Source of the DNA: Methylobacteriaceae bacterium
Lineage (GTDB): Bacteria > Pseudomonadota > Alphaproteobacteria > Rhizobiales > Beijerinckiaceae
Direction: 5' to 3'
Length of the DNA: 62,006 nt
NCBI GenBank assembly: GCA_016793505.1
Contig: JAEULW010000177.1
Coordinates: 1-62,006 of the forward strand
The translations under genes and the position numbers were made by a program. Positions 40,291 through 48,431 of this stretch are shown piece by piece (the first letter of the stretch is position 1; each line of letters starts with the position of its first letter). The notes under the pieces were generated by a model. It made no database searches and was not told where the DNA came from. It saw only the letters and a program-made list of their open reading frames with translations.

Positions 40291-41265
40291 ATGCGCGCCG
40301 TCGTTGTCGCGGATCGGAACAGGGCCGAAATCGCCGAGATCGCGCCGCCGCCGCCGCCGGGTCCGGGCGCCATTCGCGTCCGGGTCCGCGCCGCGGCGCT
40401 GAACCGGGCGGACCTGCTTGTCCTCGCCGGACATCGGCACGGCGCCGTCGGCGGCGCCGGCGCGGTTCTCGGTCTCGAATGCGCCGGCGAGGTGGAGGCG
40501 ATCGGGGCGGGCGTCAGCGGGTTGTCGCCGGGCGATCGCGTGATGTGCTCGGCCGCCCACGCGATGGCCGAGCTGGCGATCTGCGACGCCGCCCGCGCCA
40601 CCAGGATTCCCGACGTGATGAGCCATGACCAGGCGGCGACGCTGCCGGTCGCGTTGCAGACCATGCACAATGCGCTGGTCACCATCGGCGGGCTGAGCCG
40701 CGGCCAGTCCGTGCTCGTGCAAGGCGCGAGTTCCGGCGTCGGGCTGATGGCGCTGCAGATTGCGAAGCTGATGGGCGCCGGGCTCGTCATCGGCGCATCG
40801 ACCAACGCGGCGCGGCGGGCGCGGCTCGCCGGGTTCGGCGCCGAGCTGGCGATCGATCCGGGCGCGCCTGACTGGGTCGAGACGGTGCGCGCGGCGACCG
40901 GCGGCGCCGGCGTCGACCTCGTCATCGATCAGGTTTCGGGCCCGCTGATCAACGCGACGATGCGGGCGACGCGCGTGCTCGGACGCATCGTCAATGTCGG
41001 CCGGCTCGGCGGCATGACGGGCGAGTTCGATTTCGATCTGCACGCGTTTCGGCGCATCGACTATGTCGGCGTCACCTTCCGCACGCGCAGCGCGGCGGAG
41101 ATCGCCGAAATCGCGGGGCGGATGCGCGCCGATCTCATGCCTGCGGTCGAGGCCGGCGCGCTGCGCCTGCCAATCGACAGCGTGTGGCCGCTGGCGCAGG
41201 CGGACGAGGCCTTCGCGCGCATGCGCGCCAATGCGCATTTCGGCAAGATCGTGCTGGTCTTCTGA
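40291..41265 (+). CDS. Quinone oxidoreductase-like MDR-family dehydrogenase
   Basis: A 324-residue zinc-independent medium-chain reductase. The GroES-like N-terminal domain has ALNRADLLVLAGH and LGLECAGEVEAIG. The Rossmann domain has VLVQGASSGVGLMALQIAKL, the NADPH-binding signature. The length fits quinone oxidoreductase/PIG3-like enzymes, including a YVGVTFRTRS block seen in PIG3. AGGAG lies 7 bases before the ATG. It is convergent with hsp20. Confidence 0.88.
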   Translation: MRAVVVADRNRAEIAEIAPPPPPGPGAIRVRVRAAALNRADLLVLAGHRHGAVGGAGAVLGLECAGEVEAIGAGVSGLSPGDRVMCSAAHAMAELAICDAARATRIPDVMSHDQAATLPVALQTMHNALVTIGGLSRGQSVLVQGASSGVGLMALQIAKLMGAGLVIGASTNAARRARLAGFGAELAIDPGAPDWVETVRAATGGAGVDLVIDQVSGPLINATMRATRVLGRIVNVGRLGGMTGEFDFDLHAFRRIDYVGVTFRTRSAAEIAEIAGRMRADLMPAVEAGALRLPIDSVWPLAQADEAFARMRANAHFGKIVLVF

Positions 41266-41306
41266 GCCCGGCGACGAAAATGGCGACGCCGGCGCGTTCC
41301 CCATGG

Positions 41307-41330
41307 CGGGGCGCCCGCAGGAGCGCCCCG
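41307..41330. terminator. Possible bidirectional terminator hairpin
   Basis: An 8-bp perfect stem (CGGGGCGC with GCGCCCCG) and 8-base loop between the convergent quinone oxidoreductase and hsp20 genes. There is no T run on either side, so it is at best a weak intrinsic terminator or an mRNA 3' stabiliser. Confidence 0.4.
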
Positions 41331-41354
41331 TCTTGGGACAATCGCGACGCCCGA

Positions 41355-41822
41355 TCAGGCGGCCTTGGCCGACCGCGCGACAGACTCGATGGTCGGGGCG
41401 GACTTGCCGATGGCGATGGTGCGCGGCTTCTGCGCCTCCGGGATCTCGCGGACGAGATCGACATGCAGCAGGCCGTTCTCCAGCGAGGCGCCGGTGACCA
41501 GCACGTGGTCGGCGAGCTGGAAGCGACGCTCGAAGGCGCGGGCGGCGATGCCCTGGTAGAGAACCTCGCTCCTGAGCTCGGTCTTCTGTTCCTTGGCGCC
41601 CTTGATGGTGAGCGTATTCTCCTTCGACTCGATGGTCAGCTCGTTCTCGGCGAAGCCGGCGACGGCGACGGTGATGCGATAGGCGTTCTCGCCGGTCCGC
41701 TCGATGTTGTAGGGCGGATAGGCGGGGGCGGTCTCGACGCCGGTCATCGAATCGAGCAGCGAGAAGAGCCGGTCGAAGCCGACGGTGTTGCGATACAGCG
41801 GAGCAAGATCGAACTGGCGCAT
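41355..41822 (-). CDS. Small heat-shock protein Hsp20 (IbpA-like)
   Basis: A 155-residue alpha-crystallin-type chaperone that holds unfolded proteins. It opens RQFDLAPLYRNTVGFDRLF, with a PPYNIERTGENAYRITVAVA strand entry to the crystallin domain, IAARAFERRFQLADHV in its core and a C-terminal tail with the IxI-like region (RTIAIGK). The ATG at 41822 has GGAGG 7 bases upstream; that site is predicted to be paired in a ROSE-like leader hairpin. Upstream in-frame codons belong to the leader. A heat-shock gene in family and in regulatory layout. Confidence 0.92.
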   Translation of the reverse strand: MRQFDLAPLYRNTVGFDRLFSLLDSMTGVETAPAYPPYNIERTGENAYRITVAVAGFAENELTIESKENTLTIKGAKEQKTELRSEVLYQGIAARAFERRFQLADHVLVTGASLENGLLHVDLVREIPEAQKPRTIAIGKSAPTIESVARSAKAA

Positions 41823-41950
41823 GACATATCCTCCGTTCGAAGCGACATGATCGAACCGGTCCGCCATCCGGCCGGACCGTGCGCGTCCCGTGCGGGACCG
41901 CGCATCGCCGATGTGGGCGCCCCCCTTCGGCTGCGCAAGGGGCGCCGCGC
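41823..41950 (-). promoter_or_regulatory. ROSE-like RNA thermometer leader of hsp20
   Basis: The last hairpin (41826-41848 on the minus strand) pairs the ribosome binding site GGAGG with TCGCT, a match to the U(U/C)GCU core of ROSE thermometers. It leaves one bulged G opposite the site and closes with a 4-base loop, exactly the ROSE layout. Three further stems lie upstream: 41857-41863 with 41873-41879, 41885-41890 with 41893-41898, and 41916-41923 with 41939-41946. Rhizobial hsp20 genes are the classic carriers of ROSE elements. Confidence 0.75.
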
Positions 41951-42007
41951 CGGCGAAAAACACGAGCCTCGCGCGTGGGATCGCAGCGGGGCGAAGTGGT
42001 GTAGACT

Positions 42008-42991
42008 GTGGCGGTGACCTTGCCCCTGCTCGCCGAGACGGACGCCGATCCCGCCCCGCCGGGCGCCGAGATCGCCGTGCTGCGCGCGGCCGACGGCGTC
42101 GCTGTCCGCGCCGCCTACTGGCCGGCCGAGGGCGCAGGCTGCGGGACGATCGTCCTCGCCCCGGGCCGGGCGGAGTTCATCGAGAAATACTTCGAGACCG
42201 TGCGGGAGCTGAGAGACCGCGGCTTCGCCGTCTGCGTCTTCGACTGGCGCGGCCAGGGCGGCTCGCAGCGCGAACTGGACAATCCGCGCAAGGGCCATAT
42301 CGACGATTTTTCGCTGTATTTTCGTGATCTCGAGGCGGTTCGCGAATTTCTGGCGGGGCGCGCGCCGAAACCCTGGCAGGGGCTCGCCCACTCCATGGGC
42401 GGGGCGATCTATCTCGCCGCCGCGCGCGAGGGGCGGGCGCCGTTCGAGCGCCTCGTGCTGTCGGCGCCGCTGATCGGCATTCACGGGATCGAGGCCAAGC
42501 GCTGGCCGCGCCTCGCGGCCGTGACGCTCGGCGCGCTCGGCTTCGGCGCCGCCTATATTCCGGGGGGCGGCGACACCTCGGCGATGACGCGGCCCTTCCC
42601 CGGCAATCCGCTGACCAGCGACGCCGCGCGCTACGCCCGCAATGCGGCGACGGCGGCGCGCTTCCCCGAACTCGCCATCGGCGATCCGACGATCGGCTGG
42701 GTCGCGGCCTGCTTCCGCCAGCTCGACGCCTTCGCCGAGTTCGACTATCCGCGCCGCATCCTGACGCCGACGCTGATCCTCGCCGCCGGCGACGACACGG
42801 TGGTCTCGACGCCGGCGACCGAGCGCTTCGCGGCGCGGCTGAAGGCGGGGCGGGCGCTGATCCTGCCCGGCGCCCGTCACGAAATCCTGATGGAGCGCGA
42901 CGCCATCCGGGCGCAGTTCTGGGCGGCGTTCGACGCGTTCGTGACGGGGGAGACGGGCGGCGCCCGCCAAGAGGCCGCGGTCACGGTCTGA
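42008..42991 (+). CDS. Alpha/beta hydrolase, PldB-like lysophospholipase family
   Basis: A 327-residue alpha/beta hydrolase from a GTG start. The oxyanion region is VLAPGRAEFIEKYFE, then CVFDWRGQGGSQ. The serine elbow reads GLAHSMGGAIYLA (Ser in HSMGG), and the acid and base fall in ILAAGDDTVVS and PGARHEILME. The layout matches monoacylglycerol lipase/PldB-like enzymes. There is no signal peptide. It is divergent from hsp20. The start region is uncertain, as no ribosome binding site is clear. Confidence 0.85.
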   Translation: MAVTLPLLAETDADPAPPGAEIAVLRAADGVAVRAAYWPAEGAGCGTIVLAPGRAEFIEKYFETVRELRDRGFAVCVFDWRGQGGSQRELDNPRKGHIDDFSLYFRDLEAVREFLAGRAPKPWQGLAHSMGGAIYLAAAREGRAPFERLVLSAPLIGIHGIEAKRWPRLAAVTLGALGFGAAYIPGGGDTSAMTRPFPGNPLTSDAARYARNAATAARFPELAIGDPTIGWVAACFRQLDAFAEFDYPRRILTPTLILAAGDDTVVSTPATERFAARLKAGRALILPGARHEILMERDAIRAQFWAAFDAFVTGETGGARQEAAVTV

Positions 42992-43005
42992 GCGCCGCGG
43001 CCGAT

Positions 43006-43082
43006 GTCATCGCGAGGCGGCTCGGCCCATCCATCGTGAGCGCCGGTCGGCCGCTGGATTGCTTCGCTGCGCTCGCAATGAC
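43006..43082. repeat. Palindromic intergenic repeat (REP-like), copy 1
   Basis: A 77-base element bounded by GTCATCGCGAGG at the left and its inverted relative GCTCGCAATGAC at the right, with an inner GGATTGCTTCGCTGCGC stretch. Sequences of this type (GTCATTGCGAGC ends) are widespread short repeats in alphaproteobacterial intergenic regions. Confidence 0.65.
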
Positions 43083-43123
43083 GACATGTCGCGACCCTGC
43101 GCAGCGTCGGCGAATGCGCGACC

Positions 43124-43170
43124 GTCATGGCGAGGCGGCGAAGCCGACGAAGCCATCCCGCCCCGAGCGT
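43124..43170. repeat. Partial REP-like repeat, copy 2
   Basis: The left end GTCATGGCGAGGCGGC repeats 15 of 16 bases of the left end of the repeat at 43006, in the same orientation. The right end is degenerate. Together the two fill the spacer between the hydrolase gene and hisN. Confidence 0.45.
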
Positions 43171-43202
43171 CGCTGGTGCGCCCTGTCCGCCGCGGCCGCG
43201 GC

Positions 43203-44003
43203 TCAGCCTGTCGCCAAAATCCCCATCACCGCCTCGTGCAGCTTCCTGTCGCCGCAGGCGAGCACGCGGCCGCCTTTGGCGGCGCTGCCGCCTTCCCAGT
43301 TTGTCACGACGCCGCCCGCCCCTTCGATGATCGGGATCAGGGCGACGATGTCGTAAGGCTGCAGGCCGGTTTCGATGACGACGTCGACGAGGCCGGCGGC
43401 CAGCATGCAATAGGCGTAGCAGTCGCCGCCGTAGCGCGTCAGCTTCGCCGCATCGGCGCAGCGGCGGAAGGCGGCCGCCTCGTCGCCCAGAAACAGGTCC
43501 GGGGAGGTGGTCATCAGCGTCGCCTGTTTGAGGTCGGCGCAGCGGCGGGTCGACAGGCGGCGCTCATGCGGCTTGCCGTGCCGGTCCGGCCCGCGCCAAC
43601 TCGCGCCTTCGCCGTCGCCGAAGAATTTTTCGCGCGTAAAGGGCTGATGCATCATGCCGTAGACCGGCCGGCCGCGATGCTCGAGGCCGATCAGCGTGCC
43701 CCACAGCGGCACGCCGGAGATGAAGGCGCGGGTGCCGTCGATCGGGTCGAGCACCCAGCAATATTCGGCGTCGGGCCGGTCCGAACCGAATTCCTCGCCG
43801 ACGACGCCGTGCAGCGGAAAATTGCGGCGGATCATCTGGCGCATCACCGCCTCGCCCGCCTTGTCGGCCTCGGTGACGGGGTCGAAGCGGCCGTTGGCGC
43901 CCTTGTCGTCGGCGCCGATGGCGGTGCGGAAGAAGGGCAGGATCGCTTCGCCCGAGGCGGTGGCGAGATCGTTGACGAAGGCGGCGAAGTCGACGGCCGT
44001 CAT
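43203..44003 (-). CDS. hisN: Histidinol-phosphatase of the inositol monophosphatase family
   Basis: A 266-residue Mg-dependent phosphatase. Metal-binding motifs are GVVGEEFG, WVLDPIDGTRAFISG and, late in the protein, LQPYDIVALIPIIEGAGG. The substrate-side block GGDCYAYCMLAAG is typical of the HisN branch (L-histidinol-phosphatase) found in actinobacteria and many alphaproteobacteria lacking the HisB-type phosphatase. Inositol monophosphatase activity cannot be excluded. Monocistronic, divergent from an MFS gene. Confidence 0.88.
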   Translation of the reverse strand: MTAVDFAAFVNDLATASGEAILPFFRTAIGADDKGANGRFDPVTEADKAGEAVMRQMIRRNFPLHGVVGEEFGSDRPDAEYCWVLDPIDGTRAFISGVPLWGTLIGLEHRGRPVYGMMHQPFTREKFFGDGEGASWRGPDRHGKPHERRLSTRRCADLKQATLMTTSPDLFLGDEAAAFRRCADAAKLTRYGGDCYAYCMLAAGLVDVVIETGLQPYDIVALIPIIEGAGGVVTNWEGGSAAKGGRVLACGDRKLHEAVMGILATG

Positions 44004-44110
44004 GGCGGCTCCGTGTTGCGCGCATAGGGCGCCGGCGCGTGGCGTGCTAGGCGCTTACGCCGAGCCCCCGCCGCAAGCAAGGGGCGCGCGGGGAGGCGAC
44101 GGATCGGGCG

Positions 44111-45376
44111 ATGCGGATCGAAGGCGGACAAGGCGGCGCGCGCGTCGCGCTGATGGTGGCCGCGCTGATCGGCATCTACATGGTCAGCCAGTTCTTCCGC
44201 AATTCGGTCGGCGTCATCGCGCCCGATCTCGCCCGCGAGTTCGACCTCAAGGCGACCGATCTGTCGACCCTGTCGTCGATCTTCTTCCTGTCCTTCGCCG
44301 CCGCGCAGATCCCGCTCGGTGTCGCCATCGACCGCTGGGGGCCGAAGGCGGCGATCCTGGCGACCGCGGCCGTCATGCTGGCCGGCGCTGCGCTGTTCGC
44401 GCTGGCGCCGGGCTTCTACGAGCTGGTCGCCGGGCGGCTGCTGATCGGCGTCGGCTGCTCGAGCTTCTACATGGGGGCGCTGGCGATCTATGCGCGGCAG
44501 TTCTCGCCCGAGCGCTTCGGCGCGATGACCGGCCTGCAGCTCGGCGCCGGGACGATCGGCACGCTGCTCGCCACCGCGCCGCTGGCGGCGGCGACGGCGG
44601 CCTGGGGCTGGCGCGGGGCCTTCGCCGGCGTCGCGCTGATCAGCGCGGTGATGACGCTGCTGGTGATGATCTTCGTGCACGAGCCGGCGCAGGCGCGCGC
44701 CGCCCGGCTCGGCGCGCCGGAGACGCTCGGCGAGGCGATCGCCGGGGTGGGGAAGGCGACCCGGGTCGAGGGATTCTGGACCGTCTTCCTGATGCAGCTC
44801 GTCACCTATTCGCCCTTCGCCGCGGTGCTCGGCCTGTGGGGGGCGCCGTGGCTCGCCCAGACCTACGGGATCGGGCCGGGCGAGCGCGGCACGCTGCTGT
44901 TCGCGCTGGCGCTGGCGCAGGTCGCCGGGCTGTTCTTCTGGGGGGCGAGCGACCGCTGGTTCGCCAGCTACAAGCGGCCGACGCTGATCGCCGGCTTCGG
45001 CGCGGCGGCGGCGCTGCTGCTGGCGGCGCTCGTCGAGCTGCCGCACTGGGCGCTGCTGCCCTTCCTCGTCGCCTATGGCTTCCTCAACGCCTCCTCGCCG
45101 CTGGTGACGGCGCATGGCAAGGCGCTGTTCCCGACGCAGCTGACGGCGCGCGGCCTGACGCTGATGAACATCGGCACGATCGGCGGCGTCTCGGTGCAGC
45201 AATGGCTGACCGGCTTCGTGATCGAGGGTTTCGGCTCGCAGGCGACGGCGGCCGGCCGGGTCTACCCGCCCGAGGCCTATCGCGCGGTGTTCGCCACGAT
45301 GGCGGTCACCCTGCTGATCGGACTTGCCCTGTATTTGCGCATCGCTGACCGGCATCCGCTCAGGCGATCGCCATGA
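44111..45376 (+). CDS. Major facilitator superfamily transporter
   Basis: A 421-residue inner-membrane carrier with about twelve hydrophobic segments. The first half has DRWGPKAAILATAAVMLAGA, the loop 2-3 motif of MFS carriers (D-R-x-G), and VAGRLLIGVGCSSFYMGAL. The second half repeats with SDRWFASYKRPTLIAGFG. NSVGVIAPDLAREFDL is reminiscent of nitrate/oxalate-type carriers. Substrate and direction are unknown. It ends 172 bases before an intrinsic terminator at 45549. Confidence 0.88.
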   Translation: MRIEGGQGGARVALMVAALIGIYMVSQFFRNSVGVIAPDLAREFDLKATDLSTLSSIFFLSFAAAQIPLGVAIDRWGPKAAILATAAVMLAGAALFALAPGFYELVAGRLLIGVGCSSFYMGALAIYARQFSPERFGAMTGLQLGAGTIGTLLATAPLAAATAAWGWRGAFAGVALISAVMTLLVMIFVHEPAQARAARLGAPETLGEAIAGVGKATRVEGFWTVFLMQLVTYSPFAAVLGLWGAPWLAQTYGIGPGERGTLLFALALAQVAGLFFWGASDRWFASYKRPTLIAGFGAAAALLLAALVELPHWALLPFLVAYGFLNASSPLVTAHGKALFPTQLTARGLTLMNIGTIGGVSVQQWLTGFVIEGFGSQATAAGRVYPPEAYRAVFATMAVTLLIGLALYLRIADRHPLRRSP

Positions 45377-45399
45377 TCGAGCGAAAACCCATCGTTTTC

Positions 45400-45579
45400 A
45401 GGGCATTGAAGGATTCGGCAAAAGGCCGGCGGGCGATGAAAATTTCCGCGCTGCGCCCCCTTGCCTTTTGTGCGGTGCGGGAGCATCTTATTGCGGTGCG
45501 ATACATTGTATCGCCGATGCCCTCCTTGGGCGTTTCCTCCCTAGACTTGGCCGCCTGCGGCGACGCGGGCGGCCTTTTT
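45400..45579 (+). ncRNA. Candidate small RNA or long 3' UTR after the MFS gene
   Basis: The 232-base spacer between the MFS gene and the convergent amidohydrolase gene ends in a strong intrinsic terminator, yet holds no convincing protein gene. It contains a 15-base palindrome (CGATACATTGTATCG, 45499-45513) and a CCTCCTT/CCTCCC-rich stretch (45521-45540) that could pair with ribosome binding sites. Alternatively it is just the tail of the MFS transcript. I do not recognise a known RNA family. Confidence 0.3.
45549..45579 (+). terminator. Rho-independent terminator
   Basis: An 11-bp stem with one G-U pair (GGCCGCCTGCG with CGCGGGCGGCC), a GCGA tetraloop (45560-45563) and five T. It is a strong intrinsic terminator on the plus strand. 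Confidence 0.92.
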
Positions 45580-45608
45580 CGTTGTACAGGCTGAGGCGGC
45601 GCGCGCGT

Positions 45609-46502
45609 CTATTCCGCCGCCAGCCGGTCGGGCGGCAGACAGTCCGCCGCGGCGGCCAGGGCGCGGATCGCGCCGGTCAGATCGCGTTGCAGCCGGTCGA
45701 AGCCCGAGCCCCGCGCCAGGCTGCGCTCGTCCATGTAGAGATCGCGCCGCACCTCGATCTGCACGGCCTGAACGCCGGCGGCGGGCCGGCCGTAGCGCTC
45801 GGTGATGTAGCCGCCGGCATAGGGCTTGTTGCGGGCGACCCGATAGCCGGCGCGGACGAAGGCCGATTCGGCCGCGGCCAGCAGGTGCGGGGCGGCGCTG
45901 GCGCCGAAACGATCGCCGAGGACGATGTCGCAGCGCCCGCCCTCGGCCCGCTCCAGCGCCGCCGACGGCATGGAATGGCAGTCGACCAGCAGCGCGACGC
46001 CGAATCGCCGGCGGGCGGTCTCGAGCAGTTCGCCAAGGGCGGCGTGGTAGGGGTGGTAGAGCGCCTCGATGCGCGCCAGCCCCTCGGCGACGGTGAGGCG
46101 GCGGGCGTAGATCTCCTGCCCCTCGCCGACGACGCGGGCGATCGACCCGAGGCCGGCGGCGACGCGCAGCGAGCGGGTGTTGCAATAGGGCGGCAGCCGC
46201 CCCTCGAACATGCGCGGATCGAGCTCATAGGGCTCGCGGTTGACGTCGAGATAGGCGCGCGGGAAGTGGGCGCGCAGCAGCGGCGCGGCGCAGGCGCGCG
46301 CGGCCGGCGCGAACAGCGCGTCGACATGGGCGTCCTCCGACCGGCGCAACGCCGTCGCCCCGAGCCGGGCGGCGGCGAGGAAATGTTCGGGGTAGACGGC
46401 GCCGGAATGGGGGGAGTTGAAGACGACGGGCCCGGCCGCGCCCGGCGGCGTCGTCACATCGAAGGGCGGATCGAACCCGCGCCCGCCGTCGCCCGCCTGC
46501 AT
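45609..46502 (-). CDS. N-formylglutamate amidohydrolase family protein
   Basis: A 297-residue zinc-dependent hydrolase of the HutG/FGase family. Blocks are VVFNSPHSGAVYPEHFL (zinc ligands in SPHSG), YLDVNREPYELDPRMFEG, LLVDCHSMPSA and KPYAGGYITERYGRP. The start at 46502 has GGAGG 6 bases upstream; earlier ATGs at 46508 and 46568 are poorer. It would release glutamate from N-formylglutamate, the last step of one histidine-degradation route, but no other hut gene is near. It is divergent from cpdR, an arrangement I recall from other alphaproteobacteria. Confidence 0.88.
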   Translation of the reverse strand: MQAGDGGRGFDPPFDVTTPPGAAGPVVFNSPHSGAVYPEHFLAAARLGATALRRSEDAHVDALFAPAARACAAPLLRAHFPRAYLDVNREPYELDPRMFEGRLPPYCNTRSLRVAAGLGSIARVVGEGQEIYARRLTVAEGLARIEALYHPYHAALGELLETARRRFGVALLVDCHSMPSAALERAEGGRCDIVLGDRFGASAAPHLLAAAESAFVRAGYRVARNKPYAGGYITERYGRPAAGVQAVQIEVRRDLYMDERSLARGSGFDRLQRDLTGAIRALAAAADCLPPDRLAAE

Positions 46503-46650
46503 TCCCATCCTCCGCGCCTGCCCGGCGGCGCAGACCCCAGAATGCCGACCGATCTCCCCGCTGTCCACGGCGGGGAGCGCGCAAAGCGCTCCGCCTTCAC
46601 TCGATTTTTACTCGATAAGCGGCTTATTGGGGGTCAGCTGCGAGGTCGCG

Positions 46651-47031
46651 ATGAGTGGGACGACGGATATGACGGCGAAGATCATCCTCGCCGAAGACGA
46701 CAACGACATGCGTCGTTTTCTGGTGAAGGCGCTGCAGAACGCCGGCTATGACGTCGCCTCGTTCGACAACGGCCTGTCCGCCTACAACCGGCTGCGCGAG
46801 GAGCCGTTCGAACTCCTGCTGACCGACATCGTCATGCCGGAAATGGACGGGATCGAACTCGCCCGCCGGGCGACAGAGCTCGACCCCGACATCAAGGTGA
46901 TGTTCATCACCGGCTTCGCCGCCGTCGCCCTCAATCCGGACAACAACGCCCCGCGCGAGGCGAAAATCCTGTCCAAGCCCTTCCATCTGAAGGACCTGGT
47001 CAACGAGGTGCAGCGCCTGCTGGCGGCCTGA
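46651..47031 (+). CDS. cpdR: Single-domain response regulator CpdR
   Basis: A 126-residue receiver domain with no output domain. It has the acidic pocket LAEDDNDMRRFL, the phosphorylated aspartate in LLTDIVMPEMDGIE, FITGFAAVALNPDNNAP and the lysine in LSKPFHLKDLVNE. The sequence matches CpdR of alphaproteobacteria closely. When unphosphorylated, CpdR directs the ClpXP protease to cell-cycle substrates such as CtrA and PdeA. The start at 46651 has GAGG upstream; ATG 46669 is an alternative. The promoter region shows a direct repeat ACTCGAT near 46599-46617. Confidence 0.92.
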   Translation: MSGTTDMTAKIILAEDDNDMRRFLVKALQNAGYDVASFDNGLSAYNRLREEPFELLLTDIVMPEMDGIELARRATELDPDIKVMFITGFAAVALNPDNNAPREAKILSKPFHLKDLVNEVQRLLAA

Positions 47032-47036
47032 TCGGC

Positions 47037-47188
47037 GCTCAGAGTCCGTTCGAAAACTCCGGATTGGACGTCCTCGAGCCTTCACCCTCAGCGAAGTCGA
47101 AGGGTCGAGCGCTGCGTCGCCGAGCAATCTGGAGCATCCTTCGACAAGCTCAGGATAAGGTCGAGAGAGTTCGAATACGGACGCTCAG
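47037..47188. repeat. MITE-like element with imperfect terminal inverted repeats
   Basis: About 150 bases between cpdR and hemH. The ends are inverted versions of each other (AGAGTCCGTTCGAAAACTC at left; GAGTTCGAATACGGACGCTC at right). Inside are two opposed copies of a CCTTCnnCnnGCTnAnGnnAAGG-like unit (47079-47104 and 47138-47160), a repeat seen widely in alphaproteobacteria. There is no open frame for a transposase. The right end covers the hemH stop codon. Confidence 0.6.
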
Positions 47189-48285
47189 ATCCAGCCCTGC
47201 AATTCGCGGCGGACGATCGATTCGATCACCGCCATCCCCTGGGGACTGGCGTTGAGGCAGGGAATGGCGGCGAATTTCTCGCCGCCCCCATGCAGGAAAT
47301 ATTCGCAGTTCTCGCCGCCGATCTCCTCGATCGTCTCCAGACAGTCGGCCGAGAAGCCGGGCGTGACCACGGCGAGGCGCTTGACGCCCTCGGCCGCCAT
47401 CGCCTTGACCGTCTCGTCGGTATAGGGCTTCAGCCATTCCTCGGGTCCGAAGCGCGACTGGAAGCTCATCGGGAAGCGCTCGACCGGCCAGCCCATCTGC
47501 TCGCGTAGCAGCCGCCAGGTCTTGGCGCAGTGGCAATGATAGGGATCGCCCTTGTCGAGATAGGATTGCGGCACGCCGTGGAAGGAGACGAGGATGCGCT
47601 CGGGCTCGAAATCGAGACGCCCCAGCTCCTCGCGCAGCGACGAGGCCAGCGCGTCGATATAGACCGGCTCGTCGTGATAGGGCGGGGCGATGCGGATCGC
47701 CGGCTGCCAGCGCATCGCCATCAGCGCCTCGAACAGCTTGTCGCAGGCCGTGGCCGAGGTCGCCGCCGCATATTGCGGGTAGAGCGGCACGGCGAGAATC
47801 TTTTCGCAACCCTGCGCCTGGAGCGCGGCGAGGCGGTCGGCGACGCTGGGATTGCCATAGCGCATCGCCCAGTCGACGACGACGTCGCGGCCCTTGTCGC
47901 CGAGCGCGCCTTCGGCGAGGCGGGCGGCGAGCTTCTCGGTCTGGTCGCGGGTGATGGTCTTCAGCGGCCCTTCGTCGCGCTCGCGATTCCAGATCGTGTC
48001 GTAGTCCTTGCCCTTCTTCTGCGGCCGGGTCTGCAGGATGATCAGGTTGAGGATCGGCCACCATTTCCAGCGCGGCTCCTCGATGACGCGGCGGTCGGAG
48101 AGGAATTCCCGCAGATAGCGGCGCATCGACCAGTAGTCGGTGGCGTCGGGCGTGCCGAGATTCATCAGCAGCACGCCGACGCGGCCGAACTTCACCGGGG
48201 GATGGCCGGCCGGCCAGGGCCCTTTGGCGCGCATCCGGTCGCGGCGGGCGGCGTCTTCGGCGGGGGCGCCGGGCGGCGTCGGCAT
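47185..48285 (-). CDS. hemH: Ferrochelatase
   Basis: A 366-residue enzyme inserting iron into protoporphyrin IX, the last step of haem synthesis. Blocks are VGVLLMNLGTPDATDYWSMR, PLYPQYAAATSATACDK, ILVSFHGVPQSYLDKGDPYH (catalytic histidine in SFHGVP), SFQSRFGPEEWLKPYT and VVTPGFSADCLETIEEI with the second active-site glutamate. The start at 48285 has GAGGAG 5 bases upstream. Full length for the proteobacterial enzyme. The stop codon lies within the border of a MITE-like repeat. Confidence 0.95.
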   Translation of the reverse strand: MPTPPGAPAEDAARRDRMRAKGPWPAGHPPVKFGRVGVLLMNLGTPDATDYWSMRRYLREFLSDRRVIEEPRWKWWPILNLIILQTRPQKKGKDYDTIWNRERDEGPLKTITRDQTEKLAARLAEGALGDKGRDVVVDWAMRYGNPSVADRLAALQAQGCEKILAVPLYPQYAAATSATACDKLFEALMAMRWQPAIRIAPPYHDEPVYIDALASSLREELGRLDFEPERILVSFHGVPQSYLDKGDPYHCHCAKTWRLLREQMGWPVERFPMSFQSRFGPEEWLKPYTDETVKAMAAEGVKRLAVVTPGFSADCLETIEEIGGENCEYFLHGGGEKFAAIPCLNASPQGMAVIESIVRRELQGWI

Positions 48286-48431
48286 GGGGTCTCCTCGGAA
48301 AGCGGCGTCGCGCCGATTTAGGGCGGGCGCGGCCATCTGTCGATCCGCGCCGGGCGCGCGGGCGTCATCTTGCGGCGTCCGCCGGCGCGTATCATGGTGC
48401 GGTGGGGACTTGCCGGGACGGAGAGACGATC

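Noticed and set aside
45373-45594. A 73-codon open frame after the MFS gene
   Set aside because: It runs through the stem and T run of the intrinsic terminator at 45549, has no ribosome binding site and no protein-like pattern.
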